Shown here in pieces: positions 5,853 to 10,608 of a stretch of DNA of 10,608 nt. The DNA comes from Clostridiales bacterium. GTDB taxonomy: Bacteria > Bacillota > Clostridia > Christensenellales > Aristaeellaceae. Under the pieces are notes generated by a model. That model did no database searches. It worked only from the letters and a program-made list of their open reading frames with translations, and was not told where the DNA came from. Position numbers and translations under genes: made by a program. The stretch's first letter is position 1. Every line of letters starts with the position of its first letter. The stretch lies in the NCBI GenBank assembly GCA_004556985.1, contig SFFC01000128.1, positions 1-10,608 on the forward strand. Reading direction: 5' to 3'.

Positions 5853-7847
5853 ATGAAGGACTACATGGTGAAGGACATACGCAACATCGCTGTATTGGGA
5901 CACGGCTCTGAAGGCAAGACGACGCTGGTGGAGTCAATGCTCTACGCGGCCGGCGTGATTGACCGTCAGGGACGTGTCGAAGATGGAAATACGGTCAGCG
6001 ACTATGATCCCGAAGAGATCAAGCGCCATATCTCGATCAGCGCGTCCGTGGCGCCGATTGAAATCCACGGCAAGAAGCTCAACCTCATCGATGTGCCCGG
6101 CTACTTCGATTTCGCGGGCGAAATGGCTGGCCCGCTGGCTGCGGTGGAGGGCGCGCTGATCGTCGTCAGCGCCGTGACCGGCATCTCCACCGGCTTTGAA
6201 AAGGCGTGGAACGAGACCGGGAAGCATGGCCTTGCCCGCTTCATCGCCATCTCCCAGGTCGATCGTGAACATATCAATTATCGCGCTGTGCTCGACAGCC
6301 TGCGCGGCAAGGCTTTCACCGGCGCGGGCAAGGATCGCCACGAGATCCCGATTCCCGAGGACATGAAGCCGCTCGTCGAGGAGGCGCTCGAGGCCTGCCA
6401 CGAGGCGGCCGCCTCCACCAGCGAAGATCTGATGGAGAAGTACTTCGACGAGGGCCAGCTCTCCGACGAGGAGATGCTGCGCGGCCTGTCCGCCGGCATC
6501 TACGAGGGCAGCATCGTCCCGGTCGCGCCGGTTTCCAGCCTGGACGGCATCGGCGTGCGCCCGCTGCTCTATGCGCTGGCCATGTACATGCCCTCCCCGA
6601 TGGAGCACACCTACCACGGCATCAACCCGAAGACCAAGTCGATGCATATCCGCCACGCGGACATGAGCGAGAGTTTCACCGCCCAGGTCTTCAAGACGAT
6701 CGCCGACCCGTTCGTGGGCAAGCTGTCGCTGATCAAGGTCGTCTCCGGCGTGCTGACGCAGGCGACGCCGCTGTTCAACGCCAACGCAGACAAGCCCGAA
6801 AAGGCTGCGGGCATCTTCATGATCCGCGGCAAGAAGCAGACGCCGGTTTCGATGCTTTGCGCAGGCGACATTGGCGCGCTCTCCAAGCTCCAGTATACCT
6901 CCACCGGTGACAGCCTCTGCGAAATCGGCAAGGTCGTCCAGTATGACAGCATCGTCTTCCCGGCGCCGCAGCTCTCCATGGCCGTCTATGCCAAGAAGGC
7001 TGGCGAGGAGGACAAGGTCTTCTCCGGCCTCGCGCGCCTGTGCGAGGAGCAGCCGGATGTCATCGTCGCCAAGGATCCGATGACGACCGAAACGCTTATC
7101 AGCGGCCAGGGCGAGCTGGAGCTCGAGATCGTGCGCCAGAAGCTGCTCTCCAAGTTCGGCGCGGACGCGCTGTTCAAGGATCCCAAGATCGCCTATCGCG
7201 AGTCGATCCGCAAGACCATCAAGGTTCAGGGCCGCCACAAGAAGCAGTCCGGCGGACACGGCCAGTTCGGCGATGTCTGGATTGAGTTCTCCCCGGCGGA
7301 CGAGGGCGTCGACTTCGAGTTTGTCGACGCGGTCGTCGGCGGCGCCGTGCCGCGCAACTTTATCCCGTCGGTCGAAAAGGGCCTGCGCGAGAACCTCGTC
7401 AAGGGCGTCCTCGCGGGCTTCCCGATGACGGGCCTGCGTGCCAAGCTCTACGACGGCTCCTACCATCCGGTCGACTCCTCCGAAATGGCCTTCAAGACGG
7501 CGGCACGCATCGCCTACAAGCAGTGTATCAACGCCTCGCCGGTGCTCCTTGAGCCGATCATGCATGTCGAGGTCAGCGTGCCGGACGAGTACATGGGCGA
7601 CATCATGGGCGACATGAACAAGCGCCGCGGCCGCATCCTGGGCATGGAGCAGAGCGACGGCAAGCAGCTCATCGTCGCGGAGGTTCCGCAGGCGGAGATG
7701 TTCAAGTACGCGACCGATCTGCGCTCCATGACGCAGGCGAAGGGCTCCTTCAAAATGAGCTTCGAGCGCTATGAGGAGGTTCCCGCCGCGATTTCCGCGA
7801 AGATCATCGAGGCGCACAAGGCCGATCTGGCGGATGACGAGGAGTAA
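5853..7847 (+). CDS. fusA: translation elongation factor G paralogue (EF-G-like GTPase)
   Basis: A 664-residue translational GTPase that should bind the ribosome and drive translocation or a related step. Visible motifs are the P-loop GHGSEGKTT (16-24), RHISIS switch I (58-63), DVPGYFDF (80-87) and SQVD at the G4 position (134-137). Domain II carries FVGKLSLIKVVSGVL; domain IV carries GRHKKQSGGHGQFG and SYHPVDSSEMAFK; domain V carries EYMGDIMGDMNKRRGRILGM and AEMFKYATDLRSMTQ. Tyr84 replaces the catalytic His of canonical EF-G, as I recall for this clostridial subfamily. About 30 residues usual after G4 are missing near residue 153, explaining a length below the normal 690-700. The start is ATG 5853, with AAGGAGG (5838-5844) 8 nt upstream; the frame stays open back to 5556, but across a terminator and promoter. 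It is probably a second EF-G rather than the str-operon copy, since no rpsL, rpsG or tuf is adjacent. Confidence 0.9.
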   Translation: MKDYMVKDIRNIAVLGHGSEGKTTLVESMLYAAGVIDRQGRVEDGNTVSDYDPEEIKRHISISASVAPIEIHGKKLNLIDVPGYFDFAGEMAGPLAAVEGALIVVSAVTGISTGFEKAWNETGKHGLARFIAISQVDREHINYRAVLDSLRGKAFTGAGKDRHEIPIPEDMKPLVEEALEACHEAAASTSEDLMEKYFDEGQLSDEEMLRGLSAGIYEGSIVPVAPVSSLDGIGVRPLLYALAMYMPSPMEHTYHGINPKTKSMHIRHADMSESFTAQVFKTIADPFVGKLSLIKVVSGVLTQATPLFNANADKPEKAAGIFMIRGKKQTPVSMLCAGDIGALSKLQYTSTGDSLCEIGKVVQYDSIVFPAPQLSMAVYAKKAGEEDKVFSGLARLCEEQPDVIVAKDPMTTETLISGQGELELEIVRQKLLSKFGADALFKDPKIAYRESIRKTIKVQGRHKKQSGGHGQFGDVWIEFSPADEGVDFEFVDAVVGGAVPRNFIPSVEKGLRENLVKGVLAGFPMTGLRAKLYDGSYHPVDSSEMAFKTAARIAYKQCINASPVLLEPIMHVEVSVPDEYMGDIMGDMNKRRGRILGMEQSDGKQLIVAEVPQAEMFKYATDLRSMTQAKGSFKMSFERYEEVPAAISAKIIEAHKADLADDEE

Positions 7848-7871
7848 CCCCTTTCCCGGATTCCCAAAAGC

Positions 7872-7903
7872 AGCGGTTCCCGGTTTTGCCGGGAACCGCT
7901 TTT
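7872..7903 (+). terminator. rho-independent terminator after the EF-G paralogue
   Basis: A perfect 12-bp stem (AGCGGTTCCCGG at 7872-7883 with its complement at 7889-7900) around a 5-nt loop is followed by TTT, beginning 24 nt after the stop codon. On the minus strand the same hairpin is followed by GCTTTT, so it may act in both directions and serve as an end point for the convergent GNAT gene too. Confidence 0.85.
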
Positions 7904-7936
7904 GTGTTGAAAACCCAATCCTTGCATATCCAACCC

Positions 7937-7984
7937 GTCTCAATCGTAGGCTGCTTTGCAGCCTGCTCTGAGACTGCTTTTTTT
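7937..7984 (+). terminator. two-tier hairpin with T7 tail in the convergent gap
   Basis: An inner stem AGGCTGC/GCAGCCT (7948-7954 with 7958-7964, loop TTT) is nested in an outer stem GTCTCA/TGAGAC (7937-7942 with 7969-7974). Seven T residues follow at 7978-7984. It has terminator form but lies 36 bp beyond the EF-G terminator, so it is either a second terminator or part of the repeat cluster to its right. Confidence 0.6.
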
Positions 7985-8000
7985 AGAGTTCATTGGAACG

Positions 8001-8045
8001 TTAGGGCTGCCGCCCTAAAACCTGCCCGAGGGATTCATCCCTCGG
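8001..8045. repeat. paired palindromes resembling a REP-type intergenic repeat
   Basis: Two perfect palindromic stems lie back to back: TTAGGGC/GCCCTAA (8001-8007 with 8012-8018) and CCGAGGGA/TCCCTCGG (8026-8033 with 8038-8045), each with a 4-nt loop. The arrangement, a short A-rich stem next to a GAGGGA...TCCCTC stem, resembles interspersed intergenic elements I recall from GC-rich clostridial genomes. Only one copy is present in this window, so its repetitive nature is inferred. The rest of 7904-8092 contains no gene. Confidence 0.45.
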
Positions 8046-8092
8046 ACTCCTTTCTTCGCTTCGCGCACTCAAAAGCATTTGATCATTGATCC

Positions 8093-9223
8093 TCAGAAGC
8101 CGTCGACGGTGCGCATGAAGAACGGAAGCGGCAGCCAGTTATGCAGCGGATGGCCGCAGACTGCGCTCTCCGGGCCGAAGAGCAGCTGCGTCGCCCCGGC
8201 ATGCGAGAGCGACAGATCCGGCATGGCGGCTTCCCGCGAGACGGAGGGCACGCCGTCCTTCACGCGCAGCACGAGCGTCTCCCCGTCGATGGAAAGCGCT
8301 GCGCAGCCGTCCTCAAGGCGCGTGAAGCTCGCCTTGAGCGCGAGCAGCGCGGAGAGGACGCGCGGCCAGTTGAGCACGTTGAGCATCTCCACCGTTTCCA
8401 GCGAGGCAAACTCGCACAGCGGGCGCAGGACGCGGATGCGCTTCGCCTCAAACGGCGCGACGGAGAGCGAGGCCTCCTGCAGCCCCTTTTTTGCAAACAG
8501 CGCCTTGAGCACGAGCGGCAGCGCCGATTCGTCCGTGAGCCCGAGCTCCTGTACCGCGCCGCAGACGTAGCCGATCAGCTGCCCGCCTTTGCGGATGAGC
8601 AGGCAGTCGCTGTTCCAGGAATGCAGGATGTCGACAAGGCGTTCATTCGGCCGCTCGACGAAAAGCGGCTGCGCGTCGCAGAGCGACCGCACGAGGGCGA
8701 GCGCAGCGTCATTCCCCGGTTCAAGCGGCGAAAAGGCGATATCCGAGACGTCGGCGTCGCCGACGACGTGGCGCAGGTTGGTCGCGGTGACGGTGTAGCG
8801 CAGCGCCGTGCCGCCGGGCTGAAAGCCGAAGTAGCCGTAGCGCTGGCGCTGCCCGCCCAGCACGAGCAAATCAAGGCCGCGCCTCTTTGCATCTGCGAGC
8901 AGGTCGGCCATCAGATGCTTCATGTGCCCCTCCCCGCGCGCATAGGGATGGACACAGACCGTGCCGACAAAGCCGAGCTGAAGGACATCCGAAAGGACGT
9001 GCATCCGCAGGGGCAGCATGGCGACCATCGCGCGGAGGCTCCCGTCCTGGCGGGCGATATAATGGGTGGCAGCCTGCGCCGTACAGATGTGGTCGCCGTA
9101 GACCTTGGGCAGCAGGCGCTTGAAGTCATGCGGCGTGTGAGCTTGGGAGAAGACATAGTTGGCAAAGTCGATGAGCGCGGCCTGGTCGGCCGGCTGCGCG
9201 ACGGTGTAGGAAACGGTGGACAT
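8093..9223 (-). CDS. Eis-like GNAT N-acetyltransferase with SCP2-like C-terminal domain
   Basis: A 376-residue protein with an N-terminal GNAT domain. Residues 86-105 (VGTVCVHPYARGEGHMKHLM) are acetyl-CoA motif A with RGEG at 96-99, and LLVLGGQRQRYGYFGFQPGG (119-138) is the motif B region with candidate catalytic Tyr129 or Tyr131. A second GNAT-like half follows at about 160-260, and a sterol-carrier-like C-terminal domain at about 270-376 (IDGETLVLRV, TQLLFGP). The layout is that of Eis-type acetyltransferases, in which the free C-terminal carboxylate acts as base. Here, as I recall for mycobacterial Eis, the last residue is Phe. Likely acceptors are amines, but the substrate is unknown. ATG 9223 is preferred over the open extension to 9346, because GGAGG (plus 9234-9238) and a promoter lie just upstream of it. 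Confidence 0.88.
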   Translation of the reverse strand: MSTVSYTVAQPADQAALIDFANYVFSQAHTPHDFKRLLPKVYGDHICTAQAATHYIARQDGSLRAMVAMLPLRMHVLSDVLQLGFVGTVCVHPYARGEGHMKHLMADLLADAKRRGLDLLVLGGQRQRYGYFGFQPGGTALRYTVTATNLRHVVGDADVSDIAFSPLEPGNDAALALVRSLCDAQPLFVERPNERLVDILHSWNSDCLLIRKGGQLIGYVCGAVQELGLTDESALPLVLKALFAKKGLQEASLSVAPFEAKRIRVLRPLCEFASLETVEMLNVLNWPRVLSALLALKASFTRLEDGCAALSIDGETLVLRVKDGVPSVSREAAMPDLSLSHAGATQLLFGPESAVCGHPLHNWLPLPFFMRTVDGF

Positions 9224-9254
9224 GGCATTGATTCCTCCATCAGCTGATGCTCCC

Positions 9255-9283
9255 ATTATACGACAAGCGTGTCCGGGGAACAA
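9255..9283 (-). promoter_or_regulatory. promoter of the GNAT gene
   Basis: On the minus strand TTGTTC (9283-9278) is followed after 17 nt by a perfect TATAAT (9260-9255). The start is predicted near 9248, which leaves a leader of about 25 nt. The perfect 12-bp palindrome CATCAGCTGATG (9238-9249) spans the start site and touches the ribosome site, so it could be an operator. Confidence 0.65.
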
Positions 9284-9339
9284 GAGGGCAGGAAATTCTG
9301 AGAAAAGTAGCAAAAATTCGGATGGATTCTCAGATGGTC

Positions 9340-9368
9340 TTGACATGCGTTCGTTTCGCCGTTAAAAT
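9340..9368 (+). promoter_or_regulatory. rny: sigma-A promoter of rny and its leader
   Basis: TTGACA (9340-9345) and TAAAAT (9363-9368) are separated by 17 nt. The predicted start near 9375 coincides with the first base of the long-range helix of the structured leader. An 8-bp inverted repeat, TCTGAGAA (9297-9304) with TTCTCAGA (9327-9334), lies directly upstream of the -35 box. Confidence 0.75.
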
Positions 9369-9374
9369 AGAATC

Positions 9375-9581
9375 AGTCAAAGTGAAAGCGTGTGCGGGCC
9401 TGGCCTGCTGGCTGAAGTTTAACGGAGCAAAAATCCGTTTCATACATCAAAAAACACCCATAGACGGCTTTCTCTGTCTTCAAGGAGCTCTTCCGGGCGT
9501 TGTCTGCCCGTTCCGCGGAGGCAGTCTGCCCGTTTGTTTTGCGTTGTTTGCGGCATCGGCCTGCACACTTTTTGACCGACT
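9375..9581 (+). ncRNA. candidate structured RNA or rny leader closed by a long-range helix
   Basis: The start and end of this 207-nt stretch pair with each other. GTCAAA (9376-9381) pairs with TTTGAC (9571-9576), and GTGTGCGGGCC (9390-9400) with GGCCTGCACAC (9558-9568, one wobble), with small internal loops between. Inside are AACGGA/TCCGTT (9421-9426 with 9434-9439) and CGGGC/GCCCG (9494-9498 with 9506-9510). A rod closed by its own ends and starting at a promoter recalls 6S RNA, but I cannot match a 6S sequence signature. No terminator separates it from rny, except a T5 tract (9569-9573) right after the helix. It may thus be a processed small RNA or an untranslated leader controlling RNase Y. 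No protein-coding gene is convincing in 9224-9629. Confidence 0.4.
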
Positions 9582-9629
9582 GAGTAACGAATGAGAGAGT
9601 TTGTCAAAGAAGGAGTGTGAGATGGGCCG

Positions 9630-10608
9630 ATGTTGTTTTCATGTCTGATTGCCGTCGCCGCGCTGGCCGTTGGCGGAGCGGGCGGCTATATGTATCGCAA
9701 AAACGTTCAGGAAAAGAAAATCGGACGCACGGAGGAATATGCGCGCAACCTGCTGGACGACGCCCAGCGCCGCGCGGAGGAGAAGAAGAAGGAGAGCATC
9801 CTTGAGGCGAAGGAAGAGGTGATCCGCCTCAAGAACGAGCTCGACCGCGAGGTTCGCGACCGCCGCGCCGAGGTGCAGCGCAGCGAGCGCCGCGTTGCCC
9901 AGCGCGAGGAGACCCTCGACAAGAAGGCGGACAACCTTGACGCGCGCGAAACGACCCTGGAGCGCAAGCAGAACGAGCTCGACCGCCTGACGCAGGAGGC
10001 TCAGGAGCTCGCCGCGCGCCAGAAGGCCGCGACCGAGGCCGCCGAGCAGGCAGCGCAGGAGCTCGACGAGAAGCGCCGCGTGGAGCTGGAGCGCGTCGCA
10101 AAGATGACCCAGGAAGAGGCCAAGGACATGATCGTGCAGCGCATCCAGAAGGAAGCGTATCACGACGCGGGTGTGCTCGTGCGCGAGATCGAGCAGAATG
10201 CCAAGGACGAGGCCGAGAAGAAGGCGCGCAACATCGTCGCGATGGCGATCCAGCGCTGCGCCTCCGACCATGTGGCGGAGACGACGGTCTCCGTGGTCTC
10301 CCTGCCCAACGAGGACATGAAGGGCCGCATCATCGGCCGCGAGGGCCGCAACATCCGCACGCTGGAGACGGCGACGGGCGTCGACCTGATCATCGACGAC
10401 ACGCCTGAGGCCGTGATCGTCTCCGCGTTTGACCCGGTGCGCCGCGAGATCGCGCGCATCGCGCTGGACCAGATCCGCGAGACCGGCGAGCAGGCGATCT
10501 TCGAGACGAACATGCACGGCATCCACCACGAGCTGGTCAAGCTGCTGGGCCGCATGCGTTACCGCACGAGCTACGGTCAGAACGTGCTCAAGCACTCCAT
10601 CGAGGTGT
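9630..10608 (+). CDS. rny: ribonuclease Y, 5' part (runs off the window)
   Basis: This is the first 326 codons of RNase Y, the membrane-anchored endoribonuclease that starts mRNA decay in many Firmicutes. An N-terminal membrane anchor (about 2-22) is followed by a long charged coiled coil (about 30-165). Next comes a KH RNA-binding domain (about 217-280) with the GRIIGREGRN loop at 232-241. HGIHHELVKLLGRMRYRTSYGQNVLKHS then leads into the HD catalytic domain, which is cut off by the window edge. Between the KH end (IALDQI, 277-282) and RETGEQ (283-288), about 26 residues found in Bacillus subtilis RNase Y are missing. AAGGAG (9610-9615) is 14 nt from ATG 9630, but only 6 nt from an out-of-frame ATG at 9622. 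The anchor and coiled-coil length match the family from 9630. Confidence 0.92.
   Translation, partial: MLFSCLIAVAALAVGGAGGYMYRKNVQEKKIGRTEEYARNLLDDAQRRAEEKKKESILEAKEEVIRLKNELDREVRDRRAEVQRSERRVAQREETLDKKADNLDARETTLERKQNELDRLTQEAQELAARQKAATEAAEQAAQELDEKRRVELERVAKMTQEEAKDMIVQRIQKEAYHDAGVLVREIEQNAKDEAEKKARNIVAMAIQRCASDHVAETTVSVVSLPNEDMKGRIIGREGRNIRTLETATGVDLIIDDTPEAVIVSAFDPVRREIARIALDQIRETGEQAIFETNMHGIHHELVKLLGRMRYRTSYGQNVLKHSIEV

Noticed and set aside
5934..7943. Minus-strand open frame of 669 codons opposite the EF-G gene
   Set aside because: Shadow composition, no ribosome site, and it would read through the EF-G terminator; the plus strand is clearly EF-G.
8141..9247. Plus-strand frame of 368 codons opposite the GNAT gene
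   Set aside because: Arg/Gln/Ala/His-rich shadow translation; the minus strand encodes a clear acetyltransferase with promoter and ribosome site.
9224..9346. 41-codon upstream extension of the GNAT gene
   Set aside because: It covers the GNAT promoter and ribosome site, and the extra residues have no GNAT similarity.
9247..9594. Plus-strand frame of 115 codons between the GNAT gene and rny
   Set aside because: No ribosome site, no recognisable domain, and it overlaps two promoters and the structured leader.
1..10608. CRISPR array, insertion sequence, tRNA or rRNA
   Set aside because: No regularly spaced repeats, transposase-like proteins, terminal inverted repeats or tRNA-like cloverleaf sequences were found.

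Overview
This window looks like chromosomal core DNA of a GC-rich member of the Clostridia (Firmicutes), possibly a Christensenellales- or Oscillospirales-like gut lineage. That placement is inference. It rests on an RNase Y gene, a clostridial-type EF-G paralogue, a Trk potassium system of clostridial type, near-consensus sigma-A promoters (TTGACA/TATAAT) and strong AAGGAGG-type ribosome binding sites. I see no mobile element, CRISPR array, tRNA or rRNA.

Layout. On the minus strand at the left are a DUF308/HdeD-like membrane protein (8-589) and a TSUP-family anion permease (680-1447), probably read from one promoter at 1517-1544. A divergent intergenic region (1448-1760) carries that promoter, a perfect TTGACA-17-TATAAT promoter facing right, and a folded leader. 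The rightward unit is trkA (1761-3155), trkH (3172-4668) and a dihydrodiol-dehydrogenase-like Gfo/Idh/MocA oxidoreductase (4697-5518). It is closed by a strong terminator at 5564-5604. The next region (5605-5852) holds hairpins and an extended -10 promoter for an EF-G paralogue (5853-7847), which ends in a terminator at 7872-7903. A convergent gap (7904-8092) is filled with three palindromes, one terminator-like and two resembling an interspersed repeat. A minus-strand Eis-like GNAT acetyltransferase (8093-9223) follows. A 406-bp divergent region (9224-9629) holds two promoters and a candidate structured RNA or leader whose two ends pair over about 200 nt. The window ends inside rny (9630 to the right edge), which encodes RNase Y.

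Function. trkA and trkH together make a Trk potassium importer: TrkH is the membrane pore and TrkA the nucleotide-binding regulatory subunit. The oxidoreductase travels with them but has no evident link to potassium. The EF-G paralogue and RNase Y act in translation and mRNA decay. The TSUP permease exports or imports small sulfur or carboxylate anions.

The most striking observation is that three otherwise well-conserved genes each seem to lack an internal block found in their families. The oxidoreductase lacks about 55-60 residues and loses its frame. EF-G lacks about 30 residues just after the G4 motif, in frame. RNase Y lacks about 26 residues between the KH and HD domains, in frame. They may be true deletions or an assembly or consensus artefact. 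The second point of interest is the folded RNA in front of rny. I did not find a convincing novel multi-gene system.
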